Part shown: piece by piece, positions 1 to 7,576 of the stretch | Layout of the letters: each line of letters starts with the position of its first letter | How positions within the stretch are numbered: position 1 is the stretch's first letter | Assembly: GCA_900770325.1 (NCBI GenBank) | Contig: CAAGKE010000169.1 | Span: 1 to 8,926 of the forward strand | From: Lachnospiraceae bacterium | Lineage (GTDB): Bacteria > Bacillota > Clostridia > Lachnospirales > Lachnospiraceae | DNA: 8,926 nucleotides | Reading direction: 5' to 3' | Program-made: the position numbers and the translations under genes | The notes under the pieces: model-generated | Databases searched by the model: none | What the model saw: the letters and a program-made list of their open reading frames with translations, nothing else | What the model was told of the DNA's origin: nothing

Positions 1-102
1 CCTTCCAAGATAAAGCCTCTGGCGGATCGCAGGCGTGGTCAGTGGAAGAATGCAACGCATTCGACCACGCCGCGGCAAGAACGCCAGAGGCGTTCTTGAA
101 GG
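1..102. repeat. Large nested inverted repeat upstream of rnc
   Basis: The sequence folds on itself at several levels. GCCTCTGGCG (15-24) pairs perfectly with CGCCAGAGGC (82-91). GCGTGGTC (33-40) pairs with GACCACGC (63-70). GAATGC (48-53) pairs with GCATTC (57-62) around the loop AAC. The outer ends CCTTCCAAGA and TCTTGAAGG also pair with one bulge. The middle of the arms (25-32 against 71-81) is unpaired. No run of T follows, so it does not look like an ordinary intrinsic terminator. No coding potential is seen here. It could be an intergenic repeat, the 3' end of the preceding transcript, or a structured leader of rnc. The base pairing is read directly from the sequence; any function is inference. 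Confidence 0.75.
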
Positions 103-116
103 TGTGAGAAATATTA

Positions 117-186
117 TTATTCACGTGCCGCTGTTTTGCCAGGTGTTTGCGTAGAATGCGACAAAAGCCGGAAAGCGGCAGGCGCG
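117..186 (+). repeat. Dispersed intergenic repeat, left copy
   Basis: The first 32 bases (117-148), with the core GTGCCGCTGTTTTGCC, match 8219-8250 with one difference. After a 2-base length difference the similarity resumes at GAATGCG and continues more weakly to a shared GCGCG (ends at 186 and 8290). Both copies have the same orientation and lie just outside the six-gene block. This copy also carries a small stem GCCG/CGGC (167-170 with 176-179) and a longer-range pairing GCCGCT/AGCGGC (127-132 with 174-179). The 2-base indel shifts the reading frame between copies, which argues against a conserved coding function. Confidence 0.75.
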
Positions 187-191
187 AAGAG

Positions 192-220
192 TGCTGCTGT
201 AAATGATGTGAACGGCAGCA
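192..220 (+). promoter_or_regulatory. Stem-loop just before the rnc ribosome binding site
   Basis: TGCTGCTGT (192-200) can pair with ACGGCAGCA (212-220), giving nine pairs including one G-U wobble, around an 11-base loop. The stem ends seven bases before the GAGGTG ribosome binding site (227-232) that serves the ATG at 238. A structure this close to the start could affect translation or be a processing site. In Escherichia coli RNase III is known to cleave its own leader; that this stem does the same here is inference. Confidence 0.5.
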
Positions 221-237
221 AAATATGAGGTGAAAAA

Positions 238-942
238 ATGTCTGAGAATAAGTTGGAAGAACTTCAGATACGTATCGGTTATCATTTTCGTGATCTGAAG
301 CTGCTGCGTCAGGCGCTGAGCCACAGCTCCTACGCAAATGAGCACAGACAGGAGCATGCGAAAGATAATGAACGTCTGGAGTTTCTGGGAGATGCAGTAC
401 TGGAAGTAGCCAGCAGTGAATTTCTGTTTCTTGAGTATCCCAGGATGCCGGAGGGAGATATGACCAAGCTTCGGGCCAGCCTGGTCTGTGAGCCTACCCT
501 GGCCAGATGTGCCAGAGAGATTTCGCTTCCGGAGTACCTGCTGCTGGGAAAGGGTGAAGAGCATACCGGGGGCAGACAGCGGGATTCCATCGTTTCGGAT
601 GCCATGGAGGCTGTGATCGGGGCGATCTACCTGGATGGTGGTTTTGCTAATGCAAAAGATTTTGTCAGAAAATATATCCTGACAGATATTGAGCATAAAA
701 AACTCTTTTACGATAGCAAGACGATCCTGCAGGAGATCGTACAGAGGGATTATAAGGAAGAGGAAGTATCCTATAAGCTGACAGGAGAGGAAGGTCCGGA
801 TCACGCAAAACGTTTTCTTGTGGAGGTTCAGATCGGAGGAAAGACAGAAGGCTGCGGGGCGGGCAGTACAAAAAAGGCTGCGGAGCAGGAAGCAGCGTAT
901 CAGGCGATTCTTGCATTGAAAGGAAAGAAGGCATGTATTTAA
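238..942 (+). CDS. rnc: Ribonuclease III
   Basis: This is a 234-residue RNase III, a normal length for the family. It cleaves double-stranded RNA in the cytoplasm, mainly in rRNA precursor maturation and processing of structured mRNAs. The catalytic domain carries the signature ERLEFLGDAVLE (residues 45-56). E45, E48 and D52 match the metal-binding acidic residues, with the second pair D121 and E124 in SDAMEA. A C-terminal double-stranded RNA binding domain follows from about residue 157, with GPDHAKRF (186-193) and the closing KKAAEQEAA helix (212-220). The ATG at 238 is preceded by GAGGTG at 227-232, a good spacing. The 3' end overlaps smc by 10 bases, so the two are almost certainly co-transcribed and probably translationally coupled. 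The gene appears intact. The upstream leader is highly structured. Confidence 0.97.
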   Translation: MSENKLEELQIRIGYHFRDLKLLRQALSHSSYANEHRQEHAKDNERLEFLGDAVLEVASSEFLFLEYPRMPEGDMTKLRASLVCEPTLARCAREISLPEYLLLGKGEEHTGGRQRDSIVSDAMEAVIGAIYLDGGFANAKDFVRKYILTDIEHKKLFYDSKTILQEIVQRDYKEEEVSYKLTGEEGPDHAKRFLVEVQIGGKTEGCGAGSTKKAAEQEAAYQAILALKGKKACI

Positions 943-3900
943 AAAGCATTGAAGTACAGGGCTTTAAGTCATTTGCAAACAAAATCGTTTTTCAGTTTCA
1001 TGAGGGTATTACCGGAATCGTGGGTCCCAATGGAAGCGGTAAGAGCAACGTGGCAGATGCGGTGCGCTGGGTGCTGGGTGAGCAGCGGGTTAAGCAGCTT
1101 CGCGGAGGCAGTATGCAGGATATTATTTTTGCAGGTACGGAAAACCGGAAGCCCATGGGTTATGCTTATGTGGCTATTACGCTGGATAATTCAGATCACA
1201 GTCTCCCCATTTCCTATGATGAAGTGACTGTGGCACGAAGGCTGTACCGCTCCGGAGAGAGTGAATATCTGCTGAACGGGACTCAGTGCCGTCTGAAGGA
1301 CGTGAACGAGCTGTTTTACGATACAGGTATCGGAAAAGAAGGATACTCCATCATCGGACAGGGACAGATCGAAAAGATCCTCAGCGGGAAGCCGGAGGAG
1401 CGCCGGGAACTGTTTGATGAAGCAGCCGGAATCGTGAAATATAAAAGAAGAAAGCTGACAGCTCAGAAAAAGCTGGAGGATGAACAGCAGAACCTGCTGC
1501 GTGTCAATGATATTCTGTCAGAACTGACCAGACAGCTTGGCCCCATGGAAAGACAGGCGGAAAAAGCAAAGATCTATCTGAAAAAAAAGGAAGAGCTGAA
1601 GGCTTATGATGTCAATATGTTTCTGGCTGATTTTCAGAGGATCAAAGAAGAGCTGAGCAGTACCAGAGAAAAATACCGGATCGCAGAGGCGGATCTGGAA
1701 CAGACGAAGGAGGCCTGCGAGAAGGCCAGGCAGGAGTATGAGCTTCTGGAAAACCAGCTGGAGGATAATGAGCAGCACCTGAAAGAGGTACGGGAACGTA
1801 TTACTCAGGAAAGACTGAGAAAGCAGCAGCTTGAAAGCAGAATCGCTCTTTTGCAGGAACAGATCAATACTGCCAGGCAAAGTGATGAACATCTGAAAAG
1901 CCGTATGGAATCCATCCGGAAGGATATTGCTGACCGGCAGAGGGAAGCCGGTGAGGCGGCCGGAAAACGGCAGGAGCTGCAGAAACGGGCAGAAGCTGTA
2001 CTGGAAGAAAACCGGCAGGCGGAGGAGAAGCATCAAAGGCTGCTGCAGCAGATGGAAGAATGCCAGGAGAGTATCGATAAAGGACAGAATGAAGTCATGG
2101 GGCTTTTGAATGCCAGAAGCTCAATTAAGGCGAAGCAGCAGCGTTTTGATACTATGCTGGAGCAGATCAATATACGGAAAGCCCAGGTCAGCCAGCAGAT
2201 TTTAAAATTGAAAAGTGAAGAGAGTGATCAGTCGGATACTCTGACGGCACTGACAGAAGAGTATGAGCGGATCAGCAGTGAGATTGAGCAGCTGAATGTT
2301 CAGAGCGGTGAGGCCAATCAGAAGCTGTCTGTGCTGCAGGAGAAGCTGACCAGAGAAAACCAGCAGATGGAAAAGGAGCAGACAGAGTATCACAGAGAGG
2401 CATCCAGACTGGAATCACTGCAGAACATTACAGAGCGGTATGACGGCTATGGCAACAGTATCCGCCGTGTTATGGAACAGAAAGGCCGGGAAAAAGGAAT
2501 TCTTGGGGTTGTGGCAGATCTGATTAAGACAGAGAAAAAATATGAGATCGCCGTGGAGACTGCTCTGGGAGGCAGTATCCAGAATATTGTTACAGAGGAT
2601 GAGGATACCGCAAAACGGATGATCGCGTATCTGAAACAGAACCGGTTCGGCCGTGCCACATTTCTGCCGCTGACGGCTATGAGTCAGAAAACCGGCTTTC
2701 ATCAGGAAAATGCTTTGAGGGAGCCGGGAGTCATCGGGCTTGGAAGCACACTGGTGACAGCAGAACAAAAATATGCGCCTTTAGTAGAGTATTTACTGGG
2801 ACGTACCATTGTGGTGGATGAGATCGATCATGCGGCGGCATTGGCAAGGAAATACCATTATTCTCTGCGTATCGTAACGCTGGAAGGAGAATCCTTAAGT
2901 CCGGGAGGCTCCATGACCGGAGGCGCCTTTAAAAATAACAGTAATCTGCTGGGTCGAAGGCGGGAGATCGAAGAATTGAAGGAGCAGGTGGAAAAACGCA
3001 GGCAGGGCCTGGAGCGTCTGCGTCAGTCCATAGACTCCTGCCGTCAGCAGCGAAACGGGCTGCGTGAACGGATCGTGGAATTAAGCGGACAGCTTCAGCA
3101 AAAGTACCTGGAGCAGAATACCGCGGGAATGAAACGCAAAGAGATTGAAAATCAGAAAAATCAGACGTTAGACGGCTACCGGCAGATCCGGAAGGAAAGA
3201 GAGGAGATCGAAAATTCATCCCGGGAGCTTTCTCAGGAAAAGGAATTGATCGCCGGGGAACTGGAAGGTTCCGTTCAGAAGGAAAAGGAAGTAAAAGAAG
3301 CGGTAAACGCCTGCCAGGAAGAACTGGAGCGGCTGCGGAACCAGGAAGCGGAGGCTTCCCGGGAACTGGAGCAGGTACATCTGAAGCTGGCTTCTTTAAA
3401 GCAGGAGGAAAACTTCATCGATCAGAGTGACGGGCGTATTAAAAATGAGATACAGTCACTGGAGGAAGAGCTGGAGCAGATTCAGGAAAACCAGGGGACG
3501 GCTCAGGCCCAGATCATTGAGAAAAATGAGGCGATTACCCAGACACATCGGGAAATTGAGGAAGCAGCGCTGCTTGAGGAAGAGTCTAGGAAACAGGCAG
3601 AGATATTTGAGGCAGAGAAGGAAGAAAAGACCCGTATTCAGAAGTCTTTTTTTGCAAAGCGGGAGGAGCTTTCAGAGAGAAGTTCTCTTCTGGATAAGGA
3701 ATGCTTCCGGTTAAACAGCCAGATAGAAAAGCTGGAAGAGACAAAAGATGCCCGCGTTTCCTACATGTGGGAGGAGTATGAGCTGACTTACAATATGGCT
3801 CTGGAGCTGAAGCGGGAGGATCTTGGGAGTATCGTTTCGATAAAAGCCCGGATTTCTGAACTGAAAAATGAGATCAAAGGGCTGGGCAGCGTGAATGTGA

Positions 3901-4493
3901 ACGCCATTGAGGACTTTAAGGAGCTGTCAGAGCGTCACACATTTTTGTCTTCCCAGCAGGAAGATCTGGTAAAAGCGGAGGCGGCACTTCGTAAGATCAT
4001 TGAGGAACTGGATACGGGAATGCGGACTCAGTTTCAGGAACAGTTTGCCCGGATCCAGGTGGAATTTGATAAGGCATTCAAGCAGCTTTTCGGAGGCGGA
4101 AAAGGTACGCTGGAGCTGGTGGAGGATGAGGATATCCTGGAGGCGGGGGTGCGGATCATCGCCCAGCCGCCGGGCAAGAAGCTGCAGAATATGATGCAGC
4201 TTTCCGGAGGAGAGAAATCGCTGACAGCCATTGCACTGCTGTTTGCTATTCAGAATCTGAAGCCTTCTCCCTTCTGTCTTCTGGATGAGATCGAGGCTGC
4301 GCTGGATGAGAGCAATGTGGAGCGTTATGCAGGCTATCTGCATAAGTTGACAAAGCATACGCAATTCATTATTATTACACATAGACGGGGAACTATGGCC
4401 GCGGCAGACCGGCTGTATGGTATTACCATGCAGGAAAAGGGTGTGTCGGCTCTTGTATCTGTGAATCTGATCGAGGAGGAACTGGATAAGTAG
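933..4493 (+). CDS. smc: Chromosome segregation protein SMC
   Basis: This 1186-residue protein is full length for a bacterial SMC, the ATPase of the condensin-like complex (with ScpA and ScpB, not seen here) that compacts and helps segregate the chromosome. The N-terminal head has Walker A GPNGSGKS (residues 31-38) and the family stretch GIGKEGYSIIGQGQIEKIL. A long Glu/Gln/Lys/Arg-rich coiled coil runs from about 170 to 500, and a hinge from about 520 to 670 ends in GGSMTGG. A second coiled coil follows to about 1010. The C-terminal head has the ABC signature LSGGEK (from 1090), Walker B CLLDE with D1118 and the catalytic E1119, and the switch histidine H1150 in FIIITH. The ATG at 933 lies inside the end of rnc, with an AAGGAAAGAAGG purine tract in front. 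No frameshift or missing motif is seen. Confidence 0.98.
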   Translation: MYLKSIEVQGFKSFANKIVFQFHEGITGIVGPNGSGKSNVADAVRWVLGEQRVKQLRGGSMQDIIFAGTENRKPMGYAYVAITLDNSDHSLPISYDEVTVARRLYRSGESEYLLNGTQCRLKDVNELFYDTGIGKEGYSIIGQGQIEKILSGKPEERRELFDEAAGIVKYKRRKLTAQKKLEDEQQNLLRVNDILSELTRQLGPMERQAEKAKIYLKKKEELKAYDVNMFLADFQRIKEELSSTREKYRIAEADLEQTKEACEKARQEYELLENQLEDNEQHLKEVRERITQERLRKQQLESRIALLQEQINTARQSDEHLKSRMESIRKDIADRQREAGEAAGKRQELQKRAEAVLEENRQAEEKHQRLLQQMEECQESIDKGQNEVMGLLNARSSIKAKQQRFDTMLEQINIRKAQVSQQILKLKSEESDQSDTLTALTEEYERISSEIEQLNVQSGEANQKLSVLQEKLTRENQQMEKEQTEYHREASRLESLQNITERYDGYGNSIRRVMEQKGREKGILGVVADLIKTEKKYEIAVETALGGSIQNIVTEDEDTAKRMIAYLKQNRFGRATFLPLTAMSQKTGFHQENALREPGVIGLGSTLVTAEQKYAPLVEYLLGRTIVVDEIDHAAALARKYHYSLRIVTLEGESLSPGGSMTGGAFKNNSNLLGRRREIEELKEQVEKRRQGLERLRQSIDSCRQQRNGLRERIVELSGQLQQKYLEQNTAGMKRKEIENQKNQTLDGYRQIRKEREEIENSSRELSQEKELIAGELEGSVQKEKEVKEAVNACQEELERLRNQEAEASRELEQVHLKLASLKQEENFIDQSDGRIKNEIQSLEEELEQIQENQGTAQAQIIEKNEAITQTHREIEEAALLEEESRKQAEIFEAEKEEKTRIQKSFFAKREELSERSSLLDKECFRLNSQIEKLEETKDARVSYMWEEYELTYNMALELKREDLGSIVSIKARISELKNEIKGLGSVNVNAIEDFKELSERHTFLSSQQEDLVKAEAALRKIIEELDTGMRTQFQEQFARIQVEFDKAFKQLFGGGKGTLELVEDEDILEAGVRIIAQPPGKKLQNMMQLSGGEKSLTAIALLFAIQNLKPSPFCLLDEIEAALDESNVERYAGYLHKLTKHTQFIIITHRRGTMAAADRLYGITMQEKGVSALVSVNLIEEELDK
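4347..4375 (+). promoter_or_regulatory. Possible internal sigma-A promoter in the 3' end of smc
   Basis: TTGACA (4347-4352) is followed after exactly 17 bases by TATTAT (4370-4375), matching the -35 consensus fully and the -10 consensus in five of six positions. Initiation would fall near 4382, about 185 bases before the ftsY ATG, so it could give ftsY and downstream genes expression independent of rnc-smc. The same bases encode the conserved KLTKH...FIIITH part of the SMC head, whose Ile codons naturally give ATTATT, so the match may be chance. Confidence 0.35.
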
Positions 4494-4507
4494 TAGGAGA
4501 AGCGTGC

Positions 4508-4533
4508 TTCCGCCGGAGCGTTTTTCGGTGGAA
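4508..4533 (+). other. Stem-loop in the smc-ftsY spacer
   Basis: TTCCGCCG (4508-4515) can pair with CGGTGGAA (4526-4533), eight pairs with one wobble, around a 10-base loop. An alternative fold pairs GCT and CC with GGAGC around 4506-4519 and is followed by GTTTTT, resembling a weak terminator or attenuator. The two folds exclude each other. The spacer is 73 bases long and otherwise holds only the ftsY ribosome binding site. Confidence 0.3.
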
Positions 4534-4566
4534 AGCAGCGGCAGAAAGAGAGAGAAAGGACATTCT

Positions 4567-5493
4567 ATGGAAGAGAAAAAAGGTTTTTTTAAACGTCTGG
4601 TGGCTGGCCTGACCAAGACCAGGGATAATATAGTATCCGGGATTGATTCTATTTTTAATGGATTTTCCAGTATTGATGATGATTTTTACGAGGAAATTGA
4701 AGAAATTCTGGTGATGGGCGATCTGGGTATCAATGCTACTACCTCCATCATTGAGGATCTGAAGAGAAAGGTGAAGGAGCAGAATATCAAGGATCCGGCC
4801 GAGTGCAAAAAGCTGCTGATTCAGAGCATCAAGGATGAAATGGATGTTGGTGAGACAGCCTACGAGTTTGAAAAAAGGAAATCCGTGGTTCTGGTAGTCG
4901 GCGTAAACGGAGTGGGAAAGACCACAAGTGTAGGGAAGCTGGCCGGAAAGCTGAAGGATCAGGGAAAAAAGGTGGTTCTGGCGGCAGCAGATACCTTCCG
5001 TGCGGCAGCAGGAGAGCAGCTGGCGGAATGGGCAAAACGGGCGGATGTGGATATGATCGGCGGACAGGAGGGCTCGGATCCGGGTTCGGTGGTCTACGAT
5101 GCCATTGCGGCAGCCAAAGCCAGAAATGCGGATGTTTTACTGTGTGATACAGCCGGCCGCCTCCATAATAAGAAAAATCTGATGAGTGAACTGGGAAAGA
5201 TCAATCGGATCATTGACCGGGAGTACCCGGAAGCGTATAAGGAGACACTGGTGGTATTGGATGGTACTACCGGGCAGAATGCGCTGGCTCAGGCCAGAGA
5301 GTTTGAGGAGGTTACGGATATTACCGGTATCATTCTGACGAAGCTGGATGGAACCGCCAAGGGCGGCATTGCTGTGGCGATCCATTCTGAGCTGGGGATA
5401 CCGGTGAAATATATCGGTGTGGGTGAAACCATTGATGATCTGCAGAAATTTAATGCAGAGGAGTTTGTGAACGCGCTTTTCGATGTAAAATAA
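4567..5493 (+). CDS. ftsY: Signal recognition particle receptor FtsY
   Basis: FtsY is the SRP receptor GTPase. It binds Ffh-ribosome complexes at the membrane and hands nascent membrane proteins to the translocon. Counting from the ATG at 4567 the protein has 308 residues. It starts MEEKKGFFKRL and runs straight into the helical N domain, so the acidic A domain of enterobacterial FtsY is essentially absent, as is common in Firmicutes. The NG domain has GVNGVGKTT (residues 112-120), DTFRAAA (from D142), CDTAGR (D194) and TKLDG (258-262). I prefer ATG 4567 because AAAGGA (4555-4560) precedes it at good spacing. An in-frame GTG at 4504 would add 21 unlike residues (rich in Pro, Arg and Ser) and has its AGGAGA only three bases away. 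It follows smc in the same direction, the usual rnc-smc-ftsY order. Confidence 0.96.
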   Translation: MEEKKGFFKRLVAGLTKTRDNIVSGIDSIFNGFSSIDDDFYEEIEEILVMGDLGINATTSIIEDLKRKVKEQNIKDPAECKKLLIQSIKDEMDVGETAYEFEKRKSVVLVVGVNGVGKTTSVGKLAGKLKDQGKKVVLAAADTFRAAAGEQLAEWAKRADVDMIGGQEGSDPGSVVYDAIAAAKARNADVLLCDTAGRLHNKKNLMSELGKINRIIDREYPEAYKETLVVLDGTTGQNALAQAREFEEVTDITGIILTKLDGTAKGGIAVAIHSELGIPVKYIGVGETIDDLQKFNAEEFVNALFDVK

Positions 5494-5495
5494 AA

Positions 5496-5511
5496 GTTAC
5501 TGTGAACAGTA
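5496..5511. repeat. Short palindromic repeat after ftsY
   Basis: GTTACTGTGAACAGTA begins two bases after the ftsY stop codon. It matches 8290-8305 in 15 of 16 positions, and its arms TACTGT/ACAGTA are inverted around GA. The recurrence at two intergenic sites suggests a dispersed motif rather than a gene-specific signal. It could equally be a site for a dimeric DNA-binding protein, or a remnant of the longer repeat at 8219-8308. Confidence 0.5.
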
Positions 5512-5513
5512 GT

Positions 5514-5537
5514 AAAAAAACATCTTCATTTTGAAGA
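5514..5537 (-). terminator. Terminator-like hairpin reading on the minus strand
   Basis: TCTTCA (5523-5528) pairs with TGAAGA (5532-5537) around TTT. Seven A bases at 5514-5520 lie on the left, so read on the minus strand this is a six-pair, AT-rich stem followed closely by seven T. No minus-strand gene is supported nearby, so its role is unclear. On the + strand the stem is followed by A, not T, and would not terminate ftsY. A competing + strand pairing CATTTT/AAAATG overlaps it. Confidence 0.3.
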
Positions 5538-5585
5538 AAAATGAAACAATAGGCCGTTAGAGAAAATGGATAGGAGCAAGGAAAC

Positions 5586-6797
5586 ATGTTAACATTAGAG
5601 TCTTTTGAAGAAGCCTCCGAAGTGGTGCGCAAAGTAACGAATGAAACAAAGCTTACTTACAGTGAATATTTCAGTGACCAGACGGGAAACAAGGTTTATC
5701 TGAAACCGGAAAATATGCAGGTGACCGGAGCCTACAAGATTCGGGGAGCATATTATAAAATCAGTACCATGAAGGAAGAAGAACGTCAGAGAGGCCTGAT
5801 TACAGCCTCGGCCGGAAATCATGCCCAGGGCGTAGCCTATGCGGCAAAGGCCTATGGATGTAAAGCAGTCATCGTAATGCCCACCACGACACCGCTTATG
5901 AAGGTGAACCGTACCAAGAGCTATGGCGCAGAGGTGGTGCTTTACGGTGATGTATATGATGAAGCCTGTGAGCATGCCAGAAAGCTGGCGGAAGAAAACG
6001 GATATACCTTTATCCATCCCTTTGATGATCCGGCTGTAGCCACCGGACAGGGTACTATAGCCATGGAGATTTTCAAGGAGCTTCCTCTGGTGGATATGAT
6101 ACTGGTGCCTGTGGGCGGCGGCGGACTGGCTACCGGAGTGTCCACACTGGCAAAGCTTCTGAATCCGAAGATTCAGGTGATCGGTGTGGAACCGGCAGGA
6201 GCAGCCTGCCTGAAGGCTTCTATCGCAGCGGGAAAGGTGACCACACTTCCCTCTGTAAGCACCATTGCTGACGGCACTGCCGTAAAGACACCGGGTGAGC
6301 ATATTTTTCCCTATCTGCAGCAGAATCTGGATGATATCATCACAGTGGAGGATGATGAGCTGATCGTGGCCTTCCTGGATATGGTGGAGAACCACAAAAT
6401 GATCGTGGAGAATTCCGGACTGCTTACAGTAGCGGCATTAAAGCATCTGAATGTAAAAGGGAAAAAGATCGCCTGTGTATTAAGCGGCGGAAACATGGAT
6501 GTGATCACCATGGCTTCTGTGGTACAGCATGGACTGATACAGAGAGACCGTATTTTTACAATTTCTGTGCTGCTGCCGGATAAGCCGGGAGAACTGGTAC
6601 GGGTGGCATCCGTGATTGCGGAGGAACAGGGAAATGTGATCAAGCTGGAGCATAATCAGTTTGTAAGTACCAATCGAAATGCGGCAGTGGAACTGAAGAT
6701 TACGCTGGAATCCTTTGGTACCGACCATAAGAACCAGATCGTACAGGCATTGAAGGACCACGGGTATCAGCCCAAGTTTGAAAGTGCCAGTCTGTAA
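5586..6797 (+). CDS. ilvA: Threonine ammonia-lyase with C-terminal ACT domain
   Basis: This 403-residue PLP enzyme of the fold-type II family should convert threonine to 2-oxobutanoate and ammonia in the cytoplasm, the entry step to isoleucine or to threonine fermentation. The PLP lysine is K51 in GAYKIRGA, where many homologues have SFK. SAGNHAQG (75-82) binds substrate, GGGG (177-180) holds the PLP phosphate, and LSGGN (299-303) is near the cofactor ring. A single ACT domain from about 322 to 400 (ISVLLPDKPGEL) suggests allosteric control by an amino acid. One ACT domain distinguishes it from the long two-ACT IlvA and from the ACT-less TdcB. The sequence does not tell whether its role is biosynthetic or catabolic. 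AGGAG (5572-5576) precedes the ATG. The upstream spacer is 92 bases, too short for a full T-box leader. Serine may also be a substrate, as in related enzymes. Confidence 0.93.
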   Translation: MLTLESFEEASEVVRKVTNETKLTYSEYFSDQTGNKVYLKPENMQVTGAYKIRGAYYKISTMKEEERQRGLITASAGNHAQGVAYAAKAYGCKAVIVMPTTTPLMKVNRTKSYGAEVVLYGDVYDEACEHARKLAEENGYTFIHPFDDPAVATGQGTIAMEIFKELPLVDMILVPVGGGGLATGVSTLAKLLNPKIQVIGVEPAGAACLKASIAAGKVTTLPSVSTIADGTAVKTPGEHIFPYLQQNLDDIITVEDDELIVAFLDMVENHKMIVENSGLLTVAALKHLNVKGKKIACVLSGGNMDVITMASVVQHGLIQRDRIFTISVLLPDKPGELVRVASVIAEEQGNVIKLEHNQFVSTNRNAAVELKITLESFGTDHKNQIVQALKDHGYQPKFESASL

Positions 6798-6833
6798 GAA
6801 GAAAAGACCCTGAGAAAACGAAGGAAGGTGTAT

Positions 6834-7562
6834 ATGGATTTTCTGAAAAAAAAGGTGGATCTCTGGATACGGCTCTATTCTGTGATACCTCTGATATCAG
6901 TATTTACTTTTAACTGTCTGATCTACTGGGGTACCATGGCATTGACAGAAAACCGGTATCATTTTGATTTTACTACAGAACTGGATCGGAAGGTACCGCT
7001 GCTTCCGTGGACGATACTGATCTATCTGGGCTGTTATCTTTTCTGGATCGTAAATTATATTCTGACGGGACATCTGAAAAAAGAGGAGTTTTACCGTTTT
7101 ATTACAGCAGACCTGATGTCGCGGATGATCTGCGGTCTCTTTTTTCTGGTGCTTCCCACCACAAATGTGCGTCCTGAGCTTCCTTCAGATTCCATATTTA
7201 CACCCATGATGCAGTGGCTGTGGAATACGGATCAGGCGGCAAATCTGTTCCCGTCCATCCATTGCCTGGTAAGCTGGATGTGTTTTATCGGGATTCGGGG
7301 GAAACATCAGTTTCCCCGCTGGTATCGGTGGTTTTCCTGTGTGTTTGCGGTGGCAGTGTTCCTTTCGACTCAGACTACAAAACAGCATTATCTGGTGGAT
7401 GTGATCGGGGGTGTGGCCCTTGCGGAAGGCTGCTTCTGGGTTGCCCATCATACAGAACTTTATCAAAAGGTAATGAGGATTTTCGAGGCAGTCAATCATA
7501 AGATATGGAAAGAGGATAAAGGCTGCGTGCCAGGAAGCGCGGCGGAAAATAAGGAAGGTTAG
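6834..7562 (+). CDS. PAP2-like integral membrane phosphatase or phosphotransferase
   Basis: This 242-residue protein has about five to six hydrophobic segments (near residues 15-37, 58-78, 92-108, 140-154, 166-178 and 188-203). It carries the PAP2 superfamily landmarks: RP (113-114), FPSIH (139-143), and H185 with D189 in QHYLVDVIGG. The canonical lysine seven residues before RP is V106, and the arginine after the third-motif serine (S178) is T179. This pattern recalls the inositol phosphorylceramide synthase-like (PAP2_3) branch more than classical phosphatidate phosphatases. The substrate is probably a lipid phosphate or phospholipid headgroup, but I cannot name it. ATG 6834 is preferred over GTG 6828 because AAGGAAGG ends five bases before it. 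It follows the threonine ammonia-lyase by 36 bases and precedes pssA by 14, so a joint role in phospholipid metabolism is a reasonable inference. The hydrophilic C-terminus is probably cytoplasmic. Confidence 0.82.
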   Translation: MDFLKKKVDLWIRLYSVIPLISVFTFNCLIYWGTMALTENRYHFDFTTELDRKVPLLPWTILIYLGCYLFWIVNYILTGHLKKEEFYRFITADLMSRMICGLFFLVLPTTNVRPELPSDSIFTPMMQWLWNTDQAANLFPSIHCLVSWMCFIGIRGKHQFPRWYRWFSCVFAVAVFLSTQTTKQHYLVDVIGGVALAEGCFWVAHHTELYQKVMRIFEAVNHKIWKEDKGCVPGSAAENKEG

Positions 7563-7576
7563 AGGGGATAAGAAAT

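Noticed and set aside
121..804. Long minus-strand open frame opposite rnc
   Set aside because: It is a shadow of the well-supported rnc gene and has no recognisable domain or start signal.
4504..4566. GTG 4504 as the start of FtsY
   Set aside because: The added residues do not resemble FtsY, the ribosome binding site spacing is only three bases, and ATG 4567 gives the typical N-terminus with a good AAAGGA.
5494..5585. T-box riboswitch ahead of the threonine ammonia-lyase
   Set aside because: The spacer is only 92 bases, I see no specifier stem, and there is no + strand terminator with a T run; it is too short for a full T-box.
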